From Chamaecyparis obtusa (taxonomy: Eukaryota; Streptophyta; Pinopsida; Cupressales; Cupressaceae), in contig BSBK01000520.1 in the NCBI GenBank assembly GCA_027943335.1, forward strand, positions 250,501 through 314,500: a DNA stretch of 64,000 bases, written 5' to 3'. Below are positions 22,491 through 34,671 of this stretch, one piece after another. Numbering within the stretch: the stretch's first letter is position 1; each line of letters starts with the position of its first letter. The translations under genes and the position numbers were made by a program. Below the pieces are notes generated by a model. It was not told the DNA's origin. It saw only the letters and a program-made list of their open reading frames with translations, and did no database searches.

Positions 22491-23399
22491 GAACAATTAA
22501 CATTAAACAAGGAGAAAACTCCTCAACACATCTTGGAAACCATTGAATTCAATAATAAATGAAACCTAACACCAACACTATTCCTTCCATTCACTTCTAC
22601 CGAGAATTCCATCACAAGCACAAGCTATTCCAAACTTCAAGTAAAATGAGAAATATGCTAATATCAAATCATTCATATTTATAGTAACCATTTAAAGGAT
22701 CATTTTTTCAATGAGCCTTTTGACTGTACCCCTGCAGCAGAGAAAAGAAACCTCAAAATAGAGAAAGGAAACTTAGTAAAACCAGTCTATGCCACTGTTT
22801 GTGAGGAAAAAGTCATGATAAGTGCCTCTTAAACCTCTCCAAATATGTAAGAATGTCTTTAAATACTTTATTGATCTATTCTAAACATTAACTCATGAAC
22901 AATCAAACCATTAGTCTCCAAAGCATTTAGTAAGTGAATATGAATGTTTGAAAACTTTCCTCTCAACTTCCTCAACCACTCCTAATTAGTTAAAGGGATT
23001 AGTTGAGTGTTTAGACACTAAAACTTCTTAAACACACTTTATCTAATATGATGAATTGTAATATCAACAAATGTGAATCAAAACATTTCAAAATAGTGAA
23101 TCGATATCCTTGAGCATAAGCACCAATAACATCAAATAATGGAGATAAAGCATGGGCTAGGACATGACATCAGTAGAATGTGGTCCTTTCAGTAAGCATT
23201 CGCGATCAAATAAAATGCAATGCATTTGAAATTTGTAGTTGAATATGATGCTAGAGGCTCGAAAGATGTTACCCATCAAAGATACCAATCAAAGATGAAG
23301 AAATCACATACCTTTGCTCATGCTCAGATTGCACGAAGGAAGATTTGATAGCCAAATCTTCCTTGTACCACATGAAGAACATGCCATTAGTTCAGTTTA

Positions 23400-23660
23400 G
23401 CATGTTATTATCATATCAGATAAAGTATGTTTAAGAATTGTTGGTAAGGATATTAATAGTGGAGATTCTAGAAATATCCCTCTAATTGATTAGGAGTGGT
23501 TGGGGAAGTTGAGAGGAATGTTTTCAAACATTCATATTCAGTTATTGAATGCTTTGGAGACTATTGGTTTGACTGTCCATGCATTACTAGTGACTGTGAT
23601 TCATTAAAGGATACAAAACCCTTCATTTTGGGTTATTGTGTGTGGATTCATCCACTTTAG
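23400..23660. repeat. Inverted partner of 18870-19035 (and of 22900-23000)
   Basis: 'ataaagtatgtttaagaattgttgg', 'gaatgctttggaga' and 'aaacccttcattttgggttattgtgtgtggatt' are reverse complements of the 18870-19035 block. 'aggagtggttggggaagttgagagga' also pairs with 'ctctcaacttcctcaaccactcct' at 22965-22990. The result is a set of interlocking hairpins several kb across. Confidence 0.75.
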
Positions 23661-23909
23661 CCAGGAAGATCAAGAAGATGGGGTAGGAGGACATTATGGT
23701 AGAAGAAGTATTTAAAGATATTTACATGTCCCCTATTGATGAAATTGAGACTATAGGTGATGAAGACCATTTTGAGGATGAGGGGGGTCTTAATTAGGGA
23801 GGGGAAACAAGAAGCAACATAAAAGTTTTTATGAGTTTGGAACAACATCTCAGAATCCATGAATGGTATGGGTAAGGTGACCTTCATACTTGGCCATGAA
23901 TTTAATAAA

Positions 23910-24830
23910 ACATTGGATATGGATGATAAGAAGAAGGATCACTTGTTGATAGTGTTCCTTGAGGGAAGGGGGATTGTGAAATACTTGTTATCATTATATT
24001 GTGTATTTCCAATATGTTTGGATGTAGGGCAGACCAAGAGAATGAAGGATCACTCACTGATTGCATGATAACCTAGTTTTGAAGGGTCACTGGTTGAGGG
24101 GACAGTTAAGGTTTGGATGTTGATAGTGTTCATTGAGGGAAGGGAGATTTTAAAAGACTTGTTATCATTCTATTGTGTATTTCCAATATGTTTAGATGCA
24201 GGGTGGAATAGGAGAATGAAGGATCGCTCACTGATTGCATGATAACCCAGTTTTGAAGGGTCATTGGTTGAGGGGATAGTCAAGGTTTGAATGTTGATAG
24301 TGTTCCTTGAGGGAAGGGGGGATTTTGAAAGACTTGTTATCATTGTATTGTGTATTTTCAATATGTTTGGATGCAAGGAAGACCAGGAGAATGAAGGATC
24401 ACTCACTGATTACATGATAACCTAGTTTTGAAGGGTCATTGGTTTAGGGGATAGTCAAGGTTCAGATGTTGATAGTATTCATTAAGGAAAGGGGGATTTT
24501 AAAGACTTGTTATCATTGTATTATGTATTTCTAATATGTTTGGATGTAGGGAAAACTAGGAGAATAAAGGATCACTCACTAATTGCATGATAACCTAGTT
24601 ATGAAGGGTCACTAGTTGAGGGGACAATCAAGGTCTGGATGTTGATAGTGTTCCTTGAGGGAAGGGGGATTGTGAAAGGATTGTTATCATTGTATTGTGT
24701 ATTTCTAATATGTTTGGATGTAGGGCAGACTAGGAGAATGAAGGATCACTCACTGATTGCATGATAACCTAGTTTTGAAGGGTCACTGGTTGAGGGGACA
24801 GTCAAGGTCTAGATGACTGGGCCATTTCAG
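23910..24830. repeat. ~174-bp tandem array (about five units) in H
   Basis: The phrase 'tgataacc(t/c)ag' recurs at 24066, 24240, 24415, 24588 and 24762, giving a period of 173-175 bases. Each unit carries 'ttgatagtgttc.ttgagggaagggggatt', 'gtattgtgtatttc.aatatgtttggatg' and 'gaatgaaggatcactcactga'. The first unit is degenerate and the last partial. Several plus- and minus-strand ORFs here are artefacts of the array. Confidence 0.9.
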
Positions 24831-24975
24831 GACCCTATTTCTTTGTATTAATTTCTATTCAAATTGGATGCATGGATTTCTTGTGAATTATCAGCTGCTA
24901 TGTATCCTGCAATTGCATCTGTAAATATGCATTTACTTCTCTAGGGTTGTGACTTAGGGATCAAAATAGAGAAAC

Positions 24976-25400
24976 TAAATCAAAATCATTCTTTTTCCTA
25001 TTTCCTTTTAACAAACTCTCAACTATCAATGATATAACAATACATTTGATTCCCTAAGCTATCAATACAAATGGTGCCTAGTTAGAAGCTCACAGGTTGT
25101 CCATTTGATAACCACAGTCAACATTTCAAAAAAATGGATATCCTTGAGCACAAGCACCAAAAACATTAAATAATGGAGTTAAAGCACTAAATCAAAATCA
25201 TTCTTTGTCCTATTTCCTTTTAACAAAGTCTCAAGTATCAATGATACAATACATTTGATACCCTAAGCTATCAATACAAATGGTGTCTAGCTAGAAGCTT
25301 ACGAGCTGTCCATTTGATAACCATAGTCAACATTTCAAAAAAATGGATATCCTTGAGCACAAGCACCAATAACATCAAATAATGGAGTTAAAGCACAGGC
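24976..25400. repeat. ~211-bp tandem duplication in H
   Basis: 'aaatcaaaatcattcttt(t/g)tcctatttccttttaacaaa' through 'atggatatccttgagcacaagcaccaa' occurs twice with a period of about 211 bases. A short 'ctagggcatgacactagta' repeat follows at 25400-25460. Confidence 0.85.
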
Positions 25401-25823
25401 TAGGGCATGACACTAGTAACATCGAATAATAGAGATAAAGCACTAGCTAGGGCATGACACTAGTAGAATATTGAAGTCATTTTAGAGAGCATTCATGATC
25501 AAATAAAATGAAATGCATTTGAAATTTCTAGTTGAATATGATGCCAGAGGCTCGAAAGATGAAGAAATCACATACCTTCTCTCATGCCCAGCTTTCACTC
25601 ATTTTCTCCCACTCCTTTTCTATGCTAATCAAAATAAAAATGATTTGACACTTCACTTTTTTTTTATGTATACCCGAAACTGTTAGAATTTCAATGGTCA
25701 ATTTAAAACCCATCAGAATACTAACATCATCGGGGCCTATTTTAAAAAAGAAATAACAAATTCACTAAAAAAAATTTACCTGTCGGAAGTGTCTGTCAAA
25801 ATTTGGCCCCAAATGTAGAAGCA

Positions 25824-26258
25824 TTACAACATGCAACCTTACATATATTACAATACAACTATGTCATCTATAGATACATAATCAATACATAAAATAACAT
25901 AACATAGGTCGGCCAATACCTATGCAACTATTCAAGTCCTGATTCTTTATTCACTATCTATAACTTTACTTAGAGAGTTGCATCTTTGAAACCAATCATC
26001 CAAAACATATGCACTCACATATAGAGCTCTTCCATAAATCAATACATCATTGTGTAACTTTGCATGCCATAATTCATCCTTTAGTATCTTTGCAATTTAC
26101 AATACTATACCTATTTACCTATGACTAACTATGGACTTCAATATTTTTCACTTCACTACCTATCAAAATTGTGTCCTTGTGTCTTACAGTGATCATGGGG
26201 ATAGGTGTTGCCATAAATTACAACATAAATACAATCTAATGTTGACCACTTTCCAAAA
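25824..26258 (-). repeat. Element G 3' LTR, second half
   Basis: Continues the LTR after H: 'ttacaacatgcaaccttacatatatta', 'gtcggccaatacctatgcaact', 'acaatctaatgttgac', matching 48970-49400 of the right LTR. It ends CCAAAA (26253-26258) where related elements have CCAACA. Confidence 0.85.
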
Positions 26259-26419
26259 ATCTCCCCCTTTGGCATTAATGGAGACACTTAGTAAAAATGA
26301 CAAAGTGTATAACCTCAACCCAAACAAAAATAAAAAAATATCTAAGTACATAACTCCCCCTAACTATATTTATGACTTCCTATATATTAACATTTTTCAC
26401 AACCTACACTCCCCCTTTG
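26259..26419 (-). promoter_or_regulatory. Three polypurine tracts of element G
   Basis: Minus-strand AAAGGGGGAGAT abuts the LTR (26259-26272); further GGGGGAG tracts lie at 26352-26362 and 26407-26419. Same triple arrangement as in A, C and D. Confidence 0.75.
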
Positions 26420-26512
26420 ACATCAAAGACAAAATTGTATATATAGTCAAAATTATGAATTCAAAATTATGTACTTATGGTCTTAAGTACATCATTGAAG
26501 TTCACCTTTATT

Positions 26513-26579
26513 TTAAGCTTCCCAATTATTATTTACTATCTCTGCAACATTGATCATTTCATCTAATGTATGCATAGTT
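26513..26579 (-). pseudogene. Element G ORF2, C-terminal end
   Basis: Minus-strand frame T-M-H-T-L-D-E-M-I-N-V-A-E-I-V-N-N-N-W-E-A then stop. It ends in the same S-W/N-W-(D/E) motif as ORF2 of A, C and D. It is the continuation of the 29843-32990 piece, in phase across the ATATC duplication flanking the solo LTR. Confidence 0.65.
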
Positions 26580-26584
26580 ATATC

Positions 26585-29500
26585 TGTTGGTGTTCAAAAA
26601 CTCTTATGCTCTAACAGGCTGCCAATATACCCTCAGATGGATTTTAGGAATGGTTAGCTCTAAAATTTTTATGAGGTCTTAGGGTAATTGGACCAACTAT
26701 AGGGACAAGACTGCCCTCTTTTGCTTCTGGCTCTGCAAAACCAAAGCGGGTGCACCTAACCTAGTATAAAATATACTTCACACACCAAGGACTGGGTTCA
26801 TATAATAGATGAATGGATAGTAAGAGAGTACTAAATGATAACCACACATTCATTGACTCCTCTTCACTATGGGATAGGATCTCATACAACCAAATACTGA
26901 AAATCTAGGAATGGTTCTTAATCTTATATGTTTGAATCATAACAATCTAAGTCAGGATATGTCAACAAGGAAATACTCATCTAGGCCAGTGCCTCATCCA
27001 TTGGGAAAATTTTCTTAGATAGATCACACACACACACCAACATTATATCTGAGATTCAAAGCCATAAACACATCTATAATCTCCTTTACTACTTATATGA
27101 AATCCTCACATAGACAAGAGATAGACCTATGTCTCATCTAAAGCATAATTTAATCTAATCCTTGATTAGAACTGAAGAATGAAGACACATACACAAACAA
27201 GTATGCAGTGAACTAGAAAGTTCAAAGTATATCTACAATGACACAAAGGAGAGATAAGGATCATATATTTGCATTAAGTATGAAGAATCCTTAAGTGCAT
27301 ACAATCAATTCAAGCATAACAAGATTGCAAACTACAGCTTAGTCCTGCAACTTTCATTCAATTGCCAACAAAAACTAAGTCAGATCATTACAATTCAAAC
27401 TAGGCAGAGGACTCACAACCGAAAAAGCTTGAATACCAAACTCCCAATGCTACAAAATGATCATGAAAATCCCTTTATACTAGGGTTACAATACAAGCAT
27501 AATGATCATTTGAAATCAAGATTCAAATCCACCTAACCCCACCAAGAAATTAACATAGATAAGACTAGGATCAGGCTGCCACATGCAAGCTCAAACAGTC
27601 AAAAACTAATAGCTAACTAGCCCTGTACTGGTCCAAGTACTGAATCATCATTAGACCCTAAGAAATCAGGCCAAAATGACCCTTGCAACAGGCTTCAGGG
27701 TACTGAATCATTTATTCTCCTATGGCAAGACATTCCTCCACAACTACCATGGCAACCTGGACCACAATGCAACACTTGGCTATCAATTCCACCCACTCTG
27801 GCCGCTCAAAAATTGAATTTTTGGTACTTCCTTGCTTGAAACCCTCTGTAGAGTTTGAATTTGAATCCTAACAGTTACCTCATGGTGCCATCGGCAAATC
27901 AATGGTCCTTGTTTGAATCTCTATTATCTGTCGTGACCGTCTAATTAAATCTATCTCATAGGCTTACTTCTCCTTTTAAAATAGTACCCGATCAAATCTA
28001 GCGAACTGGCAACAAAGACCTCCACCAATTCATGAGACACCTAATGCCTTTCACTAAAAATCCAGCGATTACGTGACCATTATTCACCAAGTTGTTAGTC
28101 AATCTGGAGAATCGCCAAATCCTTCTGTGAATGCGCAACAAGACAACACTTTATTAGCACCGCCAATTTTTTTTGTCCAAACTGCCAAAACCTTAGACCC
28201 CACCTGGGCCCGTGTTCAAACCTTAACATCCTACTAGCACGAACCAACCAGAGATCACCATGAACTCACCTGCCAACGGGACCACCAAACAACTGTAGAT
28301 GGGCCCCAACACATGTGGTGCCCTATCGCATGATAGCATAGCCCAAAAATGGGCTATGCAAACATGCCTCACGCCATTTCCCCCTGCCTTCTGCATAACC
28401 ACTGATGCCAGACCGTTTCCACAAAAGGGCATGTTGCATGTTCGCAAGCTAGAAAATTGGCTCATGCGAACATGTGACAAGCCGCTAACATGCACCCTGT
28501 CAGCTGTTAAAACACCGCCGAGATACCCCCACCTGGGCCCTTGTTCAACTTGTCATCCTGCCAGCTTGGACCAACTAGAGATCACCATGACACACCTACC
28601 AATGGGACCATGAAGAAAATATAGATGGGCCCCAGCACATGTGGCACCCTGTCGCATGATCACATAGCCCAAAAATGGGCTATGCGAACATGTGACAACC
28701 CGCAAACTGTCACCACAACTGCCACCGCAACTAGTTTGTCACATGATCACAAGCCATGGAAATGGCCCTTTCGATCATGTGACAAGGCCATGAGACCACC
28801 TCATCACCACCCGCCAGCCAATAAAATTCACACACATCAACACTACATGGCATCTTGGACCCACTGCACAAATCACATACCTCTGTAACAAAAGCCAACA
28901 GGCCCACCTGACAATCCTCATCACCACCTACTACTGGGACCACACCCCTTTTTTCCAATGGGCCCCAAGGACACATGGCAAGTGGTCACATGATCACATA
29001 GCCAAAAACTACGCTATGCAATCATGCGACAGCCAATTATAGGCTGCCACATGACCGCCTCTGGGACCACAGAACTGCAAACACCAACTACGAAGAGCTG
29101 GGACCCATGTGGATAGATGGAAATGATCACATGATTGCATGTCAAAAAATTCTGACATGCAACCATGCGACAGCCAATAAGGACATGCCATCTGTCACCC
29201 CTCTGACACTGAGCCCACTTCACCGAAGAGATGCCTAGGACAAACAAAATCAACGGCAGGTGCATGATCACATGGGTAAAGAATATTCCATGTGATCACA
29301 CACTAACCATTGATCTCCTCCCTCTTCTACTTTGAAGAAACTAGCCCCACATCATCACACTTGTGCAGTTAAGAAAAATGAACAAGGAGAACCGGTAGAA
29401 AAGAAGACATGCAAGGTCGAAAACACACAAGGTTTTCAATGAAAGATCGAAAACACATAGAATTTTCAACATGATACAAAGGTAAACAAGGAAGCTGAAA

Positions 29501-29837
29501 ACATTAAGGGTTTTCATGCAGGCCAAAAACATCAAAAACATCATGGATTTTCTAAAACACTGTGGGTTTTTGACACTGTGGTAAATTTTGAAATTTGTTT
29601 CCCGCGGACCTTAGAATTTGAAAATTTTACTGGGCTTTGCGAATTAGCATGTGAAAATTAGATTAGAGCTTGATGACAACATGAAGAACATAGGGCAGGA
29701 GCGCACACCATGAAACACTAAGGATTCTCATTGCAAAACAAGACTGAGATCGCAGGCATGGCAGGACAACAAAACAAAGACTGCAGAGAATAGGCTATTT
29801 TCATTGGATTTTTGCATGACAATAAAATGGACCAACA
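26585..29837. mobile_element. Probable solo LTR (3.25 kb) inserted in element G ORF2
   Basis: Starts TGTTGGTGTTC and ends GGACCAACA (TGTTGG..CCAACA). It is flanked by the perfect 5-bp duplication ATATC (26580-26584 and 29838-29842). Removing it rejoins G's ORF2 in frame, an independent check of the boundaries. No gag or pol frames and no second copy of its terminus are visible inside, so a single long LTR left by LTR-LTR recombination fits best; a non-coding element with unrecognised short LTRs is the alternative. The 27890-29330 part is noticeably richer in G+C than the rest of the window. Confidence 0.7.
28196..29190. repeat. Tandem ~320-bp repeats with recurrent hairpins in the solo LTR
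   Basis: 'cccacctgggcccgtgttcaa ... agatgggcccca.cacatgtgg' at 28198-28500 recurs at 28527-28720. Each copy contains a hairpin of the form TCGCATGAT.ACATAGCCCA / AAAA / TGGGCTATGC.AACATGTGAC. Shorter, diverged versions of the hairpin occur near 28735-28785, 28985-29035 and 29125-29175 ('gatcacatgattgcatgtcaaaaaattctgacatgcaaccatgcgacag'). Confidence 0.8.
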
Positions 29838-29842
29838 ATATC

Positions 29843-32800
29843 TACACTGCAGAAGTCAGTAGGAGTGAATCTCATGTAAGACTTAAGACTAAGGTCTAAT
29901 TTTACTAACGCAGTCTCTAAAATATAAATCTTAGGAACAAGAAGGTTCCTAAGCTCACCGAACTTGTTAAGCATTCTTATTTTCTCCAATTCTAATACAC
30001 TAACCTTTTCAAAACTATTAGTAACCTCCCTATTTACAACAATAACCATTTTTTCTTCTCTCTCCTTGATATCTTCACCAAAGAATATTATATTTTATTT
30101 ATCAAATCAATAATATTTTGTACATAGTTGAAGGAATTTACACAAATATTATACATAACCTTTCCTTCCTTAATGCACTCCTTTATCTTGTTATCTGATT
30201 GCTGAAGTATCTTCAAATAATTTTAAATTCATTCTAGTAACTCTACTAGTCTCTTATCTTCAAATTCTTTGATAACTTTTATTTGTGTAGCCTCTTTAAG
30301 AGTCCTAAAACTCTTGTCAACACTATCCAAAATTTGATCCAATTATTCCACTGGATCTCCACTACTACTTCTTTGCTACAATGAAAAAACATGACTCAAA
30401 ACTATTATGACCTTTTCCAAAAATCTTTTTTTCTTGTCCTCTTTATTCTCTAATCTCTCCTTTGCTTTCTCAAAAGAAAGTAATGATAACTTCATTAGAT
30501 TATCAACTTCCATTCTCTCTATGTCTAGTAGGGACTTGGTCCCACTTACCAAAAATTGAGGGGTAACCAATAATTTTTCCTCCCTGTGAGGTTCCTCTAT
30601 GTTCTCCTTAACCTCATTTGGTTTCTCCTCTTGTGTTTCAGTATTCTTTCATTGATGCTAAGGAGTTTCTTCTATCTCTATATCTTGAGCCTCTTCCTTA
30701 GGCTTATATACATCTAGGTTTCCAATTATGTGTGTAGCTTTAGCAAGTGTCTCAAATGAGTCTTTCTTATCAAGTGTAGGATTAAGAAATATTCCTACAT
30801 TCTCCACAAATAAATCTAGTGCTTATTTTTCTACTTCCTTCTCCTTTCCCTTAGAAGATTCTCCTATATTTATATCATTAGGATTTATTGCAAGTTCTTG
30901 CATCTTTGCAACATCAGGTCTAATGTTCAATAAGACCTTCTCAATGTCTCTATAAGTTTCATTGATTACCTTCTTGTACAATCCAACCGTTACCCTTACT
31001 ATCCTTGGCTTTTTTCTAAGGTGAGCCTTAAGTTCCTCTAATAACTTATTTTTTTCTGCTATTTTAACAAGTTCCTTAGGTATACTCCCTTCTAATTCAA
31101 GAAAGTTCCTTATCTCATTATCCTCATCTCGTGGTCTTCTTTTTATTTCTTCTAACCTCTCAAATAGTTCATTAGGTATACTCCCTTCTAATGCAAGCAA
31201 GTTCTTCTTTAAAAATAACATATACCTTACAATTATTTCATCAATACTAGCTTGGTTTGCATCATCACACCTTTGATAATGCCTCTACATGGATGTAAGC
31301 TTACCTTCTTTCACTATACTCTTGTGGAATTATGGAAGGTATGGATTCCCTAATCTTTTTTGTTCTTTCTTCTACTCTTTTTCCTCACTCTTCTCTTTTT
31401 CTTATTTCTTTTCCTCCGCACTCTTCTTTTCAGGTTCATTCTCCATCTTCTTCTTCTTTCCCAATGATTCCTTTGGTAGTATTTTAGAATCCTTCCTCTT
31501 TTGAAGGTGCCTTATTTCCTTGAATTTTGGCCTATGAGTCATAGGAGTTGGTGACTCCTTTTTTGTTTTCTATCTCTGCAAGTTTCTATTAGGAGGTGTA
31601 GGAGAAGTTTCCTCAGCTGCTGCCATAGGAACATGTGTTCTAATAGGTTATGCATTCTCAGCCTCATCACTAGGCTCATGTTTTTTGGCCTCTACCTCTA
31701 TTTCCTTTATTTCTTCCTTATTTATACCATTTATTATTTGGACATACCCCACTCCTGAACAATTTTGTCACCCATTTTCTCAAATTTCTTGGCTCTCTTC
31801 TTCTTGTTTAGCTCCTCACCCACTACCATTGAATCCTCTATGTATGTTCCCCATATTTATACCTTGGGGTCCTTGGGGGCTGCAAGTACATTATTTACAT
31901 GTAGTTTCAAGAGGTCTTTATCCACTTCATATCCCATGGGTGTACTCCATATGGTTCTCGGTTCCTTCAACTCAAAGAATGTGTAATCTATTTCCACCAT
32001 AAAGTAGATAGTGTCTTTGTATTTCTCTATTAATGCTCTAGGGATCCTCTTTCTCTCATTCATGTCTCTTTGAAAACTCTTGAAGATATCTAACAAATTA
32101 GTGAACATATATTTTTCATCATGTCTCCTCTAGGTGTCACTCACTAGTTGCATAGTAGACACTCTATCCCTCCAAAGGTATAGTCCTAGAAACTTGTGTA
32201 TGATATGGAAAAATATGTATAAGATCAAGGATCCAAATCTAAAATTTTTACTTGACTTATTCTTCTTCATTTCCTTGATATTGTCCATCAACTATTGTCT
32301 CAATATTTCACATAGGTCATATTTTGCATTTTCCTTGACCATCTGGTATGCCATATCTATGAATCCTGTAGACACATAATTAGTTCTGCTACTATATTGT
32401 ATTTTTTAGCCAAGTATCTTTTCTATAGTCCTCACATCCTTTTGATTCACATATGTGGCATTCATATCTCTCCTATTGGACTTACAACTTGTTATGGTTT
32501 CCAACTTTTTCTTTGTGTTCTTCGCAGTCACAAGTAGTTTACCCTCTTTTTGTTGACTTGTAACTTCATGGATTAATTCCTTAGAAATATTAATGGTATA
32601 TCAACCATTCCAACAAATATGATCATGGAATCTACTCAATACTATTTTCATCCATTCTACTTTCTCAAACTCGTGGTGTTCTACATATTTTATCATGCCT
32701 AGGTCATCAAGAAAAGAATACTCAGGTTTTAATTTCTCATCCTCATCATACATCTCAACCAACTCATTATGAATCTCAACTGATCATATATCCTCATATT

Positions 32801-32990
32801 TGTAATTAATAAATTCTCTAATGCATTCCAAATGTAGCAGACTAGACATTGTGTGAGAGAATGTGCCTTCTGATTCATCATCTATAGACTTATATGGGTG
32901 TTTCTTAAATTCATACCATTCCCTATATTTGATATCAAATACTTTGGGTGTATCCATCCTTCTAATTACACTAATGAGACAATTGTGCAA
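29843..32990 (-). pseudogene. Element G ORF2, main part (decayed)
   Basis: Minus-strand pieces 32990-32784, 32108-31857, 31221-30823, 30570-30376 and 30049-29843 line up in order with ORF2 of A, C and D. The piece at 31857-32108 has P-R-A-L-I-E-K-Y-K-D-T-I-Y-F-M-V-E, the family signature, followed by P-R-T as in A and D. Frame changes separate the pieces (three different phases), and many stops lie between. Product unknown; not functional. Confidence 0.75.
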
Positions 32991-33419
32991 GAATTAATTT
33001 AGGGTTTTACAAATACCTTGTTTTCAACTCATCAAAATATAGGGTTTTTCCTTCAACATTTACCAAGATCTTTCTCAAAACTCTTCAAACACTTTACTAA
33101 CTCTATAAATTTATCTCCAAAGATTATTTCTTCAACTCCACTATGATCACAATGGTGAAAAATACACTCAAGTATAACATCTTATACTTCACAGTGCACA
33201 AAAACCTAGAAAACACATAAAGTTGATATCCCACAAGGGGTTCTCCTTTCATCTAGGATCATAAATCCAACCACATAGATCCATGCGATGATCATAAAAG
33301 GTCACAAAATATCCAAATACAACTACACACAAGATCTCATAGATCCATTTACTATTTAGAGGAAAAAATGAAGTTCAAGTGTCAAATATTAATGCTCCCC
33401 CTAAGGTCTTGCATGGACC

Positions 33420-33992
33420 TTCATGCTGATGAAGAGCCATTAACCTCATGAAAAGATTTAGTAGGGTCTACTGAGTCTCCTTGATTATTCACCACTCTTT
33501 TGTTTGGCTCAAAATTTCTTTCCTTAAGGTCACTACTCTTGATCCACTTCTCTCTTTATTCTTCTTTTATTTATTCAATGGTTTTCTAATCTTCACTGAG
33601 TTCCTTTCTCCTTGCTAAGGGTCTAGGTATCCTTTTTACTGGACCATTGAATATCTAATACTTAACAATGTGTCCATAATTGTTGCACTTGTAACATGTA
33701 ACTTTCCACTTAGGAATGAGTTGATTGTAATCAATCTACAATTTATATAACCTACCAATATGTCCAAAGTCATTACACTTATAAGAGACAATCCTCTTAG
33801 GCTTACCATTAGGATTCTTCACATCTTGTTCACATTCCTCAAGTTTTTTTGCATTAGGTTGGCTGACCTATTTCTCATCTTCCTTCATAGTTTCTTCTGG
33901 CTCACTAGTTTATTTTTCATTCTCAAAAATCTTTTTCAAGTTAGAGTAACTTGGCCTTTTGGATCTCATGTCTATTTTTCTATATTCTTTCA
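33420..33992 (-). pseudogene. Element G ORF1, zinc-knuckle part
   Basis: Minus-strand C-Y-K-C-N-N-Y-G-H (around 33670-33710) and S-Y-K-C-N-D-F-G-H (around 33750-33790) are CCHC knuckles, the second lacking its first Cys. The K-E-Y-R-K-I-D-M-R-S-K-R-P linker runs up to the F insertion at 33997. The coding start lies beyond F at 47155-47970. The C-terminal limit is approximate. Confidence 0.65.
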
Positions 33993-33997
33993 TCTTA

Positions 33998-34671
33998 TGA
34001 TGCAAGGGAGGATGGGGAGAGGGGCCAAAGGTACACCTAACCAGATCTACCTTGTAGAGATTACACGCAGAAGCAACAACACAACAAGTGAGAGATAGAA
34101 TGCATAAACTTTCATATATTATCTTCAATTTGGTTAATAAATGTCAGGTTTTAAGGCCTTACCAGTTTAGGCAAGATATTAAAATTAGGTACAAAAGACC
34201 TCTAATATGCGAAGATCTACCAATGATCTCTAATTTTATATCTCCTATCTTCTAAGTGAATTGAATTTCTAAACTCTAACCAAACAACTACATTTATACA
34301 AGAGGCTACCAAACTAAGTCAGCCTTTAGATCCACCATCAATGAAAGGAATGACAAGATCTAGGTCCACATGCTTCCCAAAAATAGATACCAACATTAAA
34401 TCTATGACCAAATATAAATGCAAGAGTCGGCCTCAATAGAAATCCAAAATAAACAACTTGGTAAGAAAGATAACTGAATGCTAGACAAGCATCACCAAGC
34501 ACTAGGTAAATTCACTGAGTGTGAAAGAGATAGCCGACCAACACTGGTAAACAAAGGAAACCAAGCAACACCAAACCAACTCAGTCAAAGAAGGAACCGA
34601 GCAACACATAAAACTTCAAACATGTTTTTGGTGACATAGGATTGCTAAGGACCTAAGATGCTCCTACATTA
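33998..34671 (-). repeat. Element F 3' LTR
   Basis: 674 bp, TGATGCAAGGGAGGATGGGG to GCTCCTACATTA. Same sequence family as 46502-47154 and, more distantly, the partial LTR at 63508. Confidence 0.88.

Larger units (their letters stand above)
14748..25823. mobile_element. Element H: CACTA-like DNA transposon carrying host sequence
   Basis: It interrupts G's LTR with the 3-bp duplication TTA (14745-14747 and 25824-25826). The left end reads CACTAGTACATTTGAGGCCAAATT. The complement of the right end reads TGCTTCTACATTTGGGGCCAAATT, agreeing at 18 of the first 26 positions and nearly perfectly from TACATTTG on. Subterminal 'TTTGTCAGA' or 'CTGTCAGAGG' motifs recur near the left end (about 14790-15060), with CTGTCGGA and CTGTCAAA near the right, as in CACTA subterminal repeats. 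CACTA family is inferred from the CACTA start, 3-bp TSD and subterminal repeats; the right terminus has lost the exact CACTA. No transposase is visible in 11 kb, so it would be non-autonomous. The interior is a patchwork of foldbacks, duplications and one identifiable gene fragment. Confidence 0.65.

Noticed and set aside
23910..24830. CRISPR-like array
   Set aside because: The ~174-bp units are contiguous with no unique spacers, in a eukaryotic transposon context; it is an ordinary tandem repeat.
14748..25823. H as a Mutator-like or LTR element
   Set aside because: No 8-9-bp duplication at the ends and no TG..CA termini; the 3-bp TTA duplication and CACTA start fit CACTA better.
28223..28888. 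Several 80-104-codon ORFs in both strands
   Set aside because: They lie in the GC-richer tandem/hairpin region of the solo LTR, repeat with it and overlap on both strands; no recognisable protein.
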